Origin: an uncultured Bacilli bacterium
GTDB lineage: Bacteria; Bacillota_I; Bacilli_A; RF39; UBA660
DNA: 6,487 bases
Reading direction: 5' to 3'
NCBI GenBank assembly: GCA_949840855.1
Contig: CATKYP010000050.1
Location: forward strand, 1-6,487
In this document: piece by piece, positions 1 to 6,487 of the stretch
Layout: every line of letters starts with the position of its first letter
Numbering within the stretch: the stretch's first letter is position 1
Translations under genes and position numbers: made by a program
Notes under the pieces: generated by a model
What the model saw: the letters and a program-made list of their open reading frames with translations, nothing else
The model's database searches: none
Told to the model about the DNA's origin: nothing

Positions 1-77
1 AAGAATTATATATACTAATAAAACTCAACATATATATCGATTAAGGGAAGTAACATCTATGTTTCACGTGAAACATT
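1..77. repeat. 77-bp direct repeat, copy 1 (contains parS)
   Basis: Positions 1-77 are identical base for base to 137-213, an offset of 136 bp. Identity stops at 78 (a) against 214 (t). The left boundary is the window edge, so the repeat may be longer than what is seen. Each copy carries about 59 bp of AT-rich DNA followed by a perfect parS. The 59-bp spacer between copies (78-136) carries the Noc-binding sequence. Confidence 0.95.
60..75. other. parS site 1 (ParB/Spo0J binding)
   Basis: The 16-bp perfect palindrome TGTTTCACGTGAAACA is the consensus parS of Firmicutes and most other bacteria. Established knowledge: ParB (Spo0J) loads here as a CTP-dependent sliding clamp, recruits SMC and works with ParA (Soj) in origin segregation. 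parS sites cluster near the replication origin, which agrees with the recF-gyrB-gyrA neighbourhood. The parB gene itself is not in the window. Confidence 0.96.
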
Positions 78-104
78 AACCATTCATAATTATAGTTATA
101 TTAT

Positions 105-120
105 TATTTCCCGGGAAATA
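105..120. other. NBS, Noc (nucleoid occlusion) binding site
   Basis: The perfect 16-bp palindrome TATTTCCCGGGAAATA equals the Noc-binding sequence described in Bacillus subtilis. It differs from parS only at symmetric positions 2/15 and 7/10, the positions that separate Noc from ParB specificity. Noc is a ParB paralogue that loads at NBS, binds the membrane and blocks Z-ring assembly over the nucleoid. The site lies 29 bp from parS 1 and 75 bp from parS 2 (edge to edge). It implies a Noc-like protein encoded elsewhere in the genome; that gene is not seen here. Confidence 0.87.
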
Positions 121-136
121 TTTTAAAAATAATTTT

Positions 137-213
137 AAGAATTATATATACTAATAAAACTCAACATATATATCGATTAAGGGAAGTAACATCTATGTTT
201 CACGTGAAACATT
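137..213. repeat. 77-bp direct repeat, copy 2 (contains parS)
   Basis: This second copy is identical to positions 1-77. After 213 the sequences diverge completely. The repeat period of 136 bp is close to 13 helical turns, so the two parS copies face the same side of the helix. Absence of any mismatch in such AT-rich non-coding DNA suggests recent duplication, ongoing homogenisation, or a longer tandem array. Confidence 0.95.
196..211. other. parS site 2 (ParB/Spo0J binding)
   Basis: A second perfect TGTTTCACGTGAAACA, 136 bp from the first and inside the second copy of the 77-bp repeat. Two consensus sites this close would give paired ParB loading points flanking the Noc-binding sequence at 105-120. 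Confidence 0.96.
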
Positions 214-631
214 TATATATAAAAGCAAATCGACTAAAATTGGCAAATTACAAGTATCATTATAAGTATACAAAATTAAAGATATACTATAGTATAAACA
301 CTAAATCATTGATAATACTTATATTCTGATGTATTTATAATATTAACATATATAATATTTATATGAGTAAGTAAAAATTTAAATACCTATAATTATTTAG
401 TATAAAGTAATACATATAACAAGTGAAACTTATATAATATTGGTAATCATATCTATATTTAATTTTCTTTTTTTGAAACATAATAGTCTTTTACTGTTAA
501 TTTAAGCAATAATTTTTCATTATACCAAAAAGAGATAATTACTATTTTACTGACAATTCATTTTTTAATTTTTTCATCTACTGTACCGATAGTTTGAAAC
601 GAAAAAACAACCATATATCATAATAAAAATA

Positions 632-647
632 TGTTTCGCATGAAACA
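632..647. other. Degenerate parS-like site
   Basis: TGTTTCGCATGAAACA matches the parS consensus at 14 of 16 positions. Both outer 6-bp arms (TGTTTC and GAAACA) are intact; the two changes are in the centre (CACGTG becomes CGCATG), which breaks the symmetry. Weak ParB sites with one or two mismatches are known in other genomes, but changes in the central bases often reduce binding. It lies outside the 77-bp repeat, so it is not simply a third copy of it. It could be a weak or decayed parS. Confidence 0.5.
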
Positions 648-717
648 TACAGAATATTAGTTATAATATTCAATAAAAATTATAAATATAAATGTCAGTA
701 AATACTCATACACTTTA

Positions 718-731
718 CGAACAAATGTTCA
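718..731. promoter_or_regulatory. LexA/DinR-type SOS box
   Basis: CGAACAAATGTTCA matches the Gram-positive LexA (DinR) consensus CGAACRNRYGTTYC at 13 of 14 positions, with a perfect GAAC-N4-GTTC core. It sits just beyond the gyrA terminator. No convincing promoter or gene that it could control is visible on either strand, so its target is unknown. A chance match in AT-rich DNA is possible but not very likely for this core. Confidence 0.5.
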
Positions 732-741
732 TAATTTTGAT

Positions 742-777
742 AAAAAAAAGAAACCTTTTTATTAAACAGTTTCCTTT
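742..777 (-). terminator. Intrinsic terminator of the recF-gyrB-gyrA operon
   Basis: On the minus strand an imperfect stem pairs AAAGGAAACT (777-768) with GGTTTCTTTT (755-746), including two G·U pairs. The loop is 12 nt and the T-tract covers 749-742. The gyrA stop codon lies in the loop, so the 5' arm is made of the last gyrA codons. The stem is GC-poor, as is common in such AT-rich genomes. No other gene follows on this strand within the window. Confidence 0.72.
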
Positions 778-3248
778 GAGTTATTATCTTTATCAATCGA
801 ATCATTGCTATCATTAGTAACCTCATCATTACTCAATTCTTTATTAACTATAGCAACAGTAGATACAATTTGATCATCTCTCAAATTAATTAATCTAACA
901 CCTTGAGTCGCTCTCTTTAATACAGAAACCTGATGTAAAGGTAATCTTATTATTACACCACTGGTAGTAATAATCATCAAGTCGCTATCATCAATACTAT
1001 CAATAGTTTTTATAGAAACAATTGCTCCATTTTTATCAGTCATATTTAGTGCTTTAACACCTTTACTGCCTCTATGAGTCAATCTATATTCATCTATTAA
1101 AGTTTGCTTCCCATATCCCTTTTCTGTAACAATTAAAACATATTGATTAGGTTTAACAACTTCAGATCCAACTACATAGCTATCAGTTAAATCTATACCT
1201 TTGACACCACTAGCACTACGACCCATACACCTAACTTCATTCTCATTGAATCTAACCATATGACCATTACTAGCACCAATAATAATCTCATCGTCACCTG
1301 TTGTTTTTCTAACACTTATTAATTGATCCTCTTCTCTTAAAGTAATAGCAATCTTTCCACCAGTTCTTATAGAATCAAATTCCTCTAAAGCTGTTCTCTT
1401 TATCAATCCGCTCTTAGTAACAAAAACCAAATATTTAATATCATTATTCTCTGATGAAATATTAACAATTGAGGTTACTTTCTCCTCTTTATCAAGAGAA
1501 AGTAAATTAATTATAGGAAGTCCTTTCGATTGCCTTGCAAATTCAGGTATTTCATACCCTTTTAATCTATATACTCTACCATAATTAGAGAAAAATAGTA
1601 TATAATCATGCGTTTTCATATTAACTAAACTATCTACAAAATCTTCTTCATTAGTTGACATTCCTTTAATTCCAACACCACCACGATTTTGAGCCCTATA
1701 AACATCACTCTTAACACGTTTTATATATCCATTATTAGTTAAAGTAACTATAATATCTTCAACAGGTATTAATGATTCATCTTCTATATATTCGATCGCA
1801 GTCATATCAATATTCGTACGTCTCTCATCGCCATATTTGTTTTTTATTTCAAGCATTTCTTCCTTAATAATATTTAAAATTCGCTCATCACTAGCAAGAA
1901 TTGCCTTTAATTCTTCTATTTCAGCAAGTAAAGCGCTTAATTCATTTTCAATTTTATCGCGCTCTAATCCAGTAAGTCTTCTAAGCTTCATCTCTAAAAT
2001 TGCCTGTGCTTGAACCTCACTTAAATTATATGTGTTAATTAAACCCTTCATTGCCTCATCATCACTCTTACTAGATTTAATTAATTGTATAATTGCATCT
2101 ATATGATCAAGAGCTATCTTTAATCCTTCTAATATATGAGCACGCTTCTCATCCTTATCTAAATCAAACCTTGTACGACGTATAATAACTTCCTTTTGAT
2201 AATCTACATATTTAACAATAATATCTTTAAGGCCTAGTGTTTTAGGAACACCTTGATCAAGCATTAAAAATATTATTCCGTAATTAGTTTGAAAAGATGT
2301 ATGTTTATATAAGTTATTAAGAACAACCTGCGCATTAGCATCTCTTTTAAGAGTAATAGTAATTTTTATACCATTCTTCAAATCTGTATGATAATCACTA
2401 ATTCCATCAATGACTTTATTATGAACAAGTTCTGCAACTTTATTCTTTAAATCAAGTGTATTAATCCCATAAGGAACCTCATCAATAATAATATAATTTT
2501 TCCCGTTTTCTTCTTCGATTCTAGCTTTACTTCGAATTGTAATTGAACCTCTCCCTGTTTCATAAGCTTTGCGAATTCCACTATTACCTAAAATAGTTGC
2601 ACCTGTTGGAAAATCTGGACCTTTAATATATTTCATTAAACCATCCAAATCAATATCAGGATTATCAATATAAGCAACACAACCATCTATTACTTCACTT
2701 AAATTATGTGGTGGAATATTAGTAGCCATGCCTACAGCTATTCCCATTGTTCCATTAACAAGAATATTAGGAAATCTAGAAGGTAAAACTACTGGTTCCT
2801 TTGTACTTTCATCAAAATTAGGCATAAAGTTAACTGTATCTTTATTAATATTTCTCAAAAGCTCCAATGATATTTTTGAAAGGCGAGATTCTGTATAACG
2901 CATTGCAGCTGCACCATATCCTTCTATATTACCAAAATTACCATGACCATCAATAAGCATATAACGGTAAGAAAAATCTTGTGCCATACGAACCATTGCT
3001 TCATATATAGAACTATCACCATGTGGATGATAATTACCCATAACTTCTCCAACAGTTTTAGCACTCTTTTTATGCGGTTTATCAGGTGTATAACCAGATT
3101 CATACATAGAATATAAAATACGTCTATGAACAGGTTTTAATCCATCCCTTAAATCAGGAATAGCTCTTGATGTAATTACACTCATAGAATAATCTAAAAA
3201 TGAATCCTCAATTTCTTTTACTATATTATTATGTTCTAATCTATCCAT
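762..3248 (-). CDS. gyrA: DNA gyrase subunit A
   Basis: GyrA is the breakage-reunion subunit of DNA gyrase, which introduces negative supercoils in an A2B2 complex with GyrB. The protein has 828 residues, within the usual range. The N-terminal winged-helix region holds the HPHGDSSIYE segment (74-83); Ser79 and Glu83 correspond to E. coli Ser83 and Asp87, the wild-type state known from Bacillus and Staphylococcus. The catalytic tyrosine is Tyr118 in AAMRYTE. A tower and coiled-coil region follows (to about 490). A C-terminal six-bladed pinwheel follows (about 500-800), with blade motifs at GYIKR, GRVYR, GLIKR, GHMVR, GYGKQ and GVIIR. The GyrA box is QNRGGVG (520-526), against QRRGGKG in E. coli; its presence supports GyrA over ParC. 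The acidic, Asn/Asp/Ser-rich tail (about 805-828) is typical. The start is set by GGGGAGGT 9 nt upstream and an in-frame TAA just before it. The gene is last in the operon, 16 nt after gyrB. Confidence 0.98.
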   Translation of the reverse strand: MDRLEHNNIVKEIEDSFLDYSMSVITSRAIPDLRDGLKPVHRRILYSMYESGYTPDKPHKKSAKTVGEVMGNYHPHGDSSIYEAMVRMAQDFSYRYMLIDGHGNFGNIEGYGAAAMRYTESRLSKISLELLRNINKDTVNFMPNFDESTKEPVVLPSRFPNILVNGTMGIAVGMATNIPPHNLSEVIDGCVAYIDNPDIDLDGLMKYIKGPDFPTGATILGNSGIRKAYETGRGSITIRSKARIEEENGKNYIIIDEVPYGINTLDLKNKVAELVHNKVIDGISDYHTDLKNGIKITITLKRDANAQVVLNNLYKHTSFQTNYGIIFLMLDQGVPKTLGLKDIIVKYVDYQKEVIIRRTRFDLDKDEKRAHILEGLKIALDHIDAIIQLIKSSKSDDEAMKGLINTYNLSEVQAQAILEMKLRRLTGLERDKIENELSALLAEIEELKAILASDERILNIIKEEMLEIKNKYGDERRTNIDMTAIEYIEDESLIPVEDIIVTLTNNGYIKRVKSDVYRAQNRGGVGIKGMSTNEEDFVDSLVNMKTHDYILFFSNYGRVYRLKGYEIPEFARQSKGLPIINLLSLDKEEKVTSIVNISSENNDIKYLVFVTKSGLIKRTALEEFDSIRTGGKIAITLREEDQLISVRKTTGDDEIIIGASNGHMVRFNENEVRCMGRSASGVKGIDLTDSYVVGSEVVKPNQYVLIVTEKGYGKQTLIDEYRLTHRGSKGVKALNMTDKNGAIVSIKTIDSIDDSDLMIITTSGVIIRLPLHQVSVLKRATQGVRLINLRDDQIVSTVAIVNKELSNDEVTNDSNDSIDKDNNSKETV

Positions 3249-3257
3249 TATTTACTT

Positions 3258-3265
3258 ACCTCCCC
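3258..3265 (-). promoter_or_regulatory. gyrA ribosome binding site
   Basis: GGGGAGGT lies 9 nt before the gyrA ATG and its first base is the last base of the gyrB stop codon (TAG). This is the strongest Shine-Dalgarno sequence in the window. The overlap suggests that translation of gyrA is coupled to termination of gyrB. Confidence 0.9.
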
Positions 3266-5193
3266 TAAATATCTAAATTTGCATATGTTGCATTCTTTTC
3301 TATAAAATCACGTCTTGGTGCAACTTCTTCACCCATAAGTCTTGAAAAAGCTTCATCTGCTGCTAAAACATCTTCTACTGTTATCTTCTTTAAAACCCTT
3401 TGATTTATATCCATAGTAGTCTCATATAATTCATCAGCATCCATCTCACCTAAACCCTTCATACGAGCAATTTCATACTTAGTATTAGGTGCTAAAGTAG
3501 CTAAATAATCATCTCGCTCTTCATCATCTAAAACATACTTTCTAACCTTACCATGAGTAATTCTATATAAAGGCGGTTGTGCTGCATAAACGTGCCCTGC
3601 TTCTACAATAGGTCTAAAAAAACGATAAAATAAAGTTAGTAACAACACTCTAATATGTGAACCATCTACATCAGCATCAGTCATAATAATAATCTTATGA
3701 TATCTAAGTTTATCTAAATTAAATTCTTCCCCAATACCAGTTCCAAATGCTGTTATAATAGTTCTTATTTCTTCATTAGATAAAGCCCTATCAAGTCTTG
3801 CCTTTTCAACATTTAATATCTTTCCTCTAAGAGGAAGAATAGCTTGTGTAATACTATTACGAGCTTTGATAGCAGAACCTCCAGCAGAATCTCCTTCGAC
3901 TAAGAATATTTCACTCTCACTAGGATCTTTACTCTTACAATCAGATAATTTACCATAAAAATTAGTAACATCTAAATCTCCCTTACGACGAGTTAATTCT
4001 CGGGCACGTTTTGCTGCAACCCTTGCACGTGATGCAGTCATACTTTTTTCAACAATGACTTTAGCCTGATCAGGATTTTCCATAAGAAATCTTTCAAAAG
4101 CTTCGCTAAATATTTTATCAGCTATACTTCTTACCTCACTATTACCAAGCTTAGTTTTAGTTTGTCCTTCAAATTGTGGGTTAGGATGCTTAATGGAAAT
4201 AATCATTGTAATACCTTCACGAACATCATCACCTGTCAAAGCATCATCCTTTTCTTTAAGTATTCCATTATTTGTTGCATATTTATTTAAAATTCTAGTA
4301 AGAGCACGTCTAACACCATCTTCATGTGTACCTCCTTCAGGAGTTGTAATATTATTAACAAATGAATATATAGATGAATTATACGTTTCATTATATTGAA
4401 GAGCAACTTCTAAAGAAATCCCCTTATCTTCTCCCATTACATCAATAATAGTATCGTGTATTGCATTTTTATTTTTATTAAGCATTTCAACATACTCACG
4501 AATACCACCCTCATAATAAAAACTATCATTTTTTTCAACATCTCTTAAATCATATAAAGTAATACGCAAACCTCTATTTAAAAATGCCAATTCTCTAAGT
4601 CTAGTCTTTAATATTTCATAATCATAAATAGTTGTATCAGTAAATATATCTGGATCAGGTTTAAAAGTTACAGTAGTTCCAGTTCTATCATCATCACAAG
4701 AATCTATTATTTTAAGGTCCTCTTCTGGATGTCCACCATTACTATATCTTTGAAAATAAACATTACTATTCTTATAAACTCTAACTTCTAGCCATTCACT
4801 TAAAGCATTAACAACACTAGCACCAACTCCGTGAAGTCCACCTGATACTTTATATCCGCCTCCACCAAATTTTCCACCAGCATGAAGTACAGTATAAACA
4901 GTCTCTACTGTACTTTTATGAGTTTTTGGATGAACATCAACTGGTATACCACGACCATCATCTTTTACTGTAATACTATTACCTTTATTAATTGTTACCT
5001 CTATATGATTACAAAAACCTGCTAAAGCTTCATCAATTGCATTATCAACTATTTCCCATACTAAATGATGAAGACCTCTAGAGCTAGTAGACCCAATATA
5101 CATTCCTGGACGCTTTCTAACAGCTTCCAATCCTTCTAAAACTTGAATAGCTGAAGAATCATATTTAGTCTCAACTTTTTCTTCCATATCCAT
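3265..5193 (-). CDS. gyrB: DNA gyrase subunit B
   Basis: GyrB is the ATPase subunit of DNA gyrase. With the chosen start it has 642 residues, matching Gram-positive GyrB and lacking the large insertion of Gram-negative proteins. The GHKL ATPase domain has Glu47 and Asn51 (WEIVDNAIDEA), DDGRGIP from Asp78, and the ATP lid GGLHGVG (118-124). The transducer domain carries QTKTK with Lys346. The TOPRIM domain has Glu433 in LVEGDSAGGS and the metal-binding Asp506/Asp508/Asp510 in TDADVDG; the PLRGKILNVEKAR segment (454-466) is canonical, and so is the C-terminal end YANLDI. The segment AIKARNSIT (441-449) is unusual. An ATG at 5223 would add 10 residues (MEMLRKGRDF), overlap recF and lacks a ribosome binding site; an ATG at 5187 is also possible. 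The ATG at 5193 follows AAAGGTAGGG by 5 nt and starts 7 nt after the recF stop, so I prefer it. Confidence 0.97.
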   Translation of the reverse strand: MDMEEKVETKYDSSAIQVLEGLEAVRKRPGMYIGSTSSRGLHHLVWEIVDNAIDEALAGFCNHIEVTINKGNSITVKDDGRGIPVDVHPKTHKSTVETVYTVLHAGGKFGGGGYKVSGGLHGVGASVVNALSEWLEVRVYKNSNVYFQRYSNGGHPEEDLKIIDSCDDDRTGTTVTFKPDPDIFTDTTIYDYEILKTRLRELAFLNRGLRITLYDLRDVEKNDSFYYEGGIREYVEMLNKNKNAIHDTIIDVMGEDKGISLEVALQYNETYNSSIYSFVNNITTPEGGTHEDGVRRALTRILNKYATNNGILKEKDDALTGDDVREGITMIISIKHPNPQFEGQTKTKLGNSEVRSIADKIFSEAFERFLMENPDQAKVIVEKSMTASRARVAAKRARELTRRKGDLDVTNFYGKLSDCKSKDPSESEIFLVEGDSAGGSAIKARNSITQAILPLRGKILNVEKARLDRALSNEEIRTIITAFGTGIGEEFNLDKLRYHKIIIMTDADVDGSHIRVLLLTLFYRFFRPIVEAGHVYAAQPPLYRITHGKVRKYVLDDEERDDYLATLAPNTKYEIARMKGLGEMDADELYETTMDINQRVLKKITVEDVLAADEAFSRLMGEEVAPRRDFIEKNATYANLDI

Positions 5194-5198
5194 AAAAT

Positions 5199-5208
5199 CC
5201 CTACCTTT
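5199..5208 (-). promoter_or_regulatory. gyrB ribosome binding site (decides the start)
   Basis: AAAGGTAGGG is an imperfect Shine-Dalgarno sequence that includes the recF stop codon TAG. It lies 5 nt before the ATG at 5193 and 11 nt before the ATG at 5187. The earlier ATG at 5223 has no such sequence in front, so this site argues against the longer frame. Confidence 0.6.
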
Positions 5209-6310
5209 TCGTAACATTTCCATTTTCTACTTCAAATATATATGCATCAGTCAAATACTTCTTTTGAATATTCTTTAAATCTGTAGTAGTTATTATACTC
5301 TGTATACCACTTTCTACATACTTTAATAACTTATTTCTCTTCTTAATATCAAGTTCACTAAAAATATCATCAAATAATAAAACTGGTTTTGTTCCACATA
5401 TACTCTCAAATATATTAATTTCTGATAACTTATAGCAAATAATAGAAAGTTTCTGCTGACCTTGTGAACCATATTGCTTTAAATCCTTTTCACCTAATAA
5501 AAAGGTAAAATCATCTCTATGAGGACCATACATAGTAATCCCATAATTAAGTTCTTTCTTATAATGTTTTTTTAAGCTCTTCTCTAAACTATTTCTAATA
5601 GTAATTTCATCATAGTTTTCTATTTCTATATTAGGAATATATTGAACAAATAACCCCTTTTCACCTGCTATTTCTTCATATATTCTATCTATGTTATCAT
5701 TTATCAAATCGATATATTCCTTTCTCATTGTATAAATAATAACAGCTTTTTCAATAAACTTATCTGTAATAATATCTAGATATTTTTTATCAGCAATACT
5801 ATTAGTAAATAATACTTTAAGATATTCATTTCTTGTTTTTAATATCCTATTATACTCATTATAAGTATTCAAATATTTCTTAGATAATTGACTTAGCTGT
5901 ATGTTTAAAAGATTTCTTCTGACACTAGGAGAGGATTTTATAATTTCTAAATCATCAGGCATAAAAGAAATAATATTCAAATTAGAAATATAATCAGAAA
6001 TCTTCTTAATAAAAGTATTATTAACAGATAATTTCTTACTTCCCTCTTCAACTTGAATAGATAACTCCCTTAATATTTTGTTCTCTCGAACTTTACATTT
6101 TAAAGATGTACGCCTCTTTCCAAACATTATTAAATTTGATTCTATTGCATTTCTATTAGACTTTGTAAGCCCAAGAATCATAATTGCTTCTAATAAATTA
6201 GTTTTACCTTGAGCATTATTCCCTATAAAAATATTCATATTTTTATTAAGAGATATATCTAGCTTTCCATAATTTCTAAAATTAACTAACTTAATTTTGG
6301 TAATTTCCAT
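5201..6310 (-). CDS. recF: DNA replication and repair protein RecF
   Basis: RecF is an SMC-like ABC ATPase that acts with RecO and RecR to load RecA at single-strand gaps and stalled forks. At 369 residues it has normal length. It opens with KIKLVNFRNY (5-14), the standard RecF N-terminus. The Walker A motif is GNNAQGKT (30-37), the ABC signature is GSQGQQK (281-287), and the Walker B/D-loop is LLFDDIFSELD (311-321). The middle carries the family hallmark FMPDDLEIIKSSPSVRRNLL (116-135). The ATG at 6310 is supported by the conserved N-terminus and by an in-frame TAG three codons upstream. The immediate ribosome binding site is weak (AGGA, 6315-6318), with a stronger GAGGAG (6326-6331) rather far away. 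It is the first gene of the operon and has its own promoter, without yaaA or dnaN directly in front. Confidence 0.97.
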   Translation of the reverse strand: MEITKIKLVNFRNYGKLDISLNKNMNIFIGNNAQGKTNLLEAIMILGLTKSNRNAIESNLIMFGKRRTSLKCKVRENKILRELSIQVEEGSKKLSVNNTFIKKISDYISNLNIISFMPDDLEIIKSSPSVRRNLLNIQLSQLSKKYLNTYNEYNRILKTRNEYLKVLFTNSIADKKYLDIITDKFIEKAVIIYTMRKEYIDLINDNIDRIYEEIAGEKGLFVQYIPNIEIENYDEITIRNSLEKSLKKHYKKELNYGITMYGPHRDDFTFLLGEKDLKQYGSQGQQKLSIICYKLSEINIFESICGTKPVLLFDDIFSELDIKKRNKLLKYVESGIQSIITTTDLKNIQKKYLTDAYIFEVENGNVTKR

Positions 6311-6333
6311 TATTTCCTATAAAAACTCCTCAT
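6310..6333 (-). CDS. Possible 7-codon leader peptide before recF
   Basis: A mini-ORF (MRSFYRK) begins at the ATG at 6333, and its TAA stop shares one base with the recF ATG (TAATG at 6312-6308). It is preceded by AGGTGAT (6337-6343), a 7-base match to the anti-Shine-Dalgarno region, well placed for this ATG. It could feed ribosomes into recF by termination-reinitiation, compensating for the weak recF site. The peptide itself is not recognisable and may have no function. This could be chance; the good ribosome binding site and exact overlap are the only evidence. Confidence 0.35.
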   Translation of the reverse strand: MRSFYRK

Positions 6334-6336
6334 TTA

Positions 6337-6343
6337 ATCACCT
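6337..6343 (-). promoter_or_regulatory. Ribosome binding site of the recF leader mini-ORF
   Basis: AGGTGAT matches seven consecutive bases of the extended Shine-Dalgarno sequence (AGGAGGTGAT). It lies 3 nt before the ATG at 6333, which places the ideal GGAGG alignment at normal spacing. It is too far (26 nt) from the recF ATG to serve that start directly. Confidence 0.45.
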
Positions 6344-6378
6344 ATCCCCTAGTTCAGTATTCCTATACATACAAATAC

Positions 6379-6408
6379 ATTATAACATAAAAAAGGCCTT
6401 TATGTGTA
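6379..6408 (-). promoter_or_regulatory. Promoter of the recF-gyrB-gyrA operon
   Basis: On the minus strand there is a perfect -10 hexamer TATAAT (6384-6379) with the extended TGn motif in front (TGTTATAAT). TACACA (6408-6403) forms a -35 with 4 of 6 consensus matches and an 18-bp spacer. Transcription would start near 6372, giving a leader of about 60 nt before recF. The spacer contains the small palindrome AAAGGCCTTT (6392-6401). This promoter means the operon can be expressed independently of any genes further right. Confidence 0.72.
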
Positions 6409-6411
6409 TAA
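6403..6411 (-). promoter_or_regulatory. DnaA box overlapping the recF promoter -35
   Basis: TTATACACA on the minus strand fits the DnaA-box consensus TTATNCACA exactly and is identical to the E. coli oriC R2 box. It covers the -35 hexamer of the recF promoter, so bound DnaA would be expected to compete with RNA polymerase. Only one box is visible in this 177-bp upstream region, so it is not enough to call an origin. A single 9-bp match can occur by chance in AT-rich DNA. Confidence 0.42.
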
Positions 6412-6487
6412 AAATAACTTTTTTAAAATTAAATTATATTAAATAGCAATTATAAACTTTATAACATACAAAAATAAAAATTCCATT
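6412..6487. other. Non-coding AT-rich right edge
   Basis: The remaining bases upstream of the recF promoter are almost pure A/T. They show no reading frame, no clear terminator and no gene end of a preceding yaaA, dnaN or dnaA. The nature of the neighbour to the right cannot be told from this window. Confidence 0.6.

Larger units (their letters stand above)
1..741. other. Gene-free AT-rich region with parS/NBS sites
   Basis: This 740-bp stretch lies beyond the gyrA terminator and holds no open reading frame that looks like a real gene. The short frames present are rich in Tyr, Lys, Ile and Asn, as expected from random AT-rich DNA, and lack convincing ribosome binding sites. What it does hold is a set of sites: two perfect parS, one perfect Noc-binding sequence, one degenerate parS, a LexA-like box, and a 77-bp direct repeat. 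I saw no DnaA boxes (TTATNCACA) here, so it does not look like oriC itself. The stretch between about 214 and 631 shows no clear feature beyond a 14-bp palindrome (TATACTATAGTATA, 283-296) and isolated -10-like hexamers. Confidence 0.75.

Overview
The window carries the recF–gyrB–gyrA operon of a very AT-rich bacterium, followed by a gene-free stretch of about 740 bp with chromosome-organising sites. All three genes are on the minus strand, so transcription runs from high to low coordinates: recF (5201-6310), gyrB (3265-5193), gyrA (762-3248). The order recF-gyrB-gyrA, a GyrB without the long Gram-negative insertion, low-GC codon use, TGG for tryptophan, and a perfect Noc-type site all point to a low-GC Bacillota, most likely within class Bacilli in the broad sense. 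Genus cannot be told from the sequence. By the usual synteny, dnaA/dnaN and oriC would lie to the right, beyond 6487, but this is not seen.

Right edge (6311-6487): this is non-coding and holds a clear extended -10 promoter for recF. A DnaA-box sequence (TTATACACA) overlaps its -35 region. The roughly 60-nt leader contains a 7-codon mini-ORF whose stop overlaps the recF start (TAATG). The three genes then follow with very short gaps (7 nt and 16 nt). The ribosome binding sites of gyrB and gyrA overlap the stop codon of the gene before, so they form one translationally close-coupled operon. An intrinsic terminator whose stem begins inside the last gyrA codons closes the operon at about 742-777.

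Left region (1-741): no convincing gene. It contains two perfect ParB sites (parS, TGTTTCACGTGAAACA at 60-75 and 196-211), each inside a perfect 77-bp direct repeat with a 136-bp period. One perfect Noc-binding sequence (TATTTCCCGGGAAATA, 105-120) lies between them, and a degenerate third parS-like site is at 632-647. A near-consensus Gram-positive LexA box is at 718-731. No DnaA boxes were seen in this left region.

Functionally, gyrA and gyrB encode the two subunits of DNA gyrase (A2B2) and recF a recombination/replication-repair ATPase. The left region looks like a compact centromere-like loading platform for ParB and its paralogue Noc. The most notable observation is this interleaved parS–NBS–parS arrangement within about 150 bp, which may be part of a longer tandem array cut off by the window edge.
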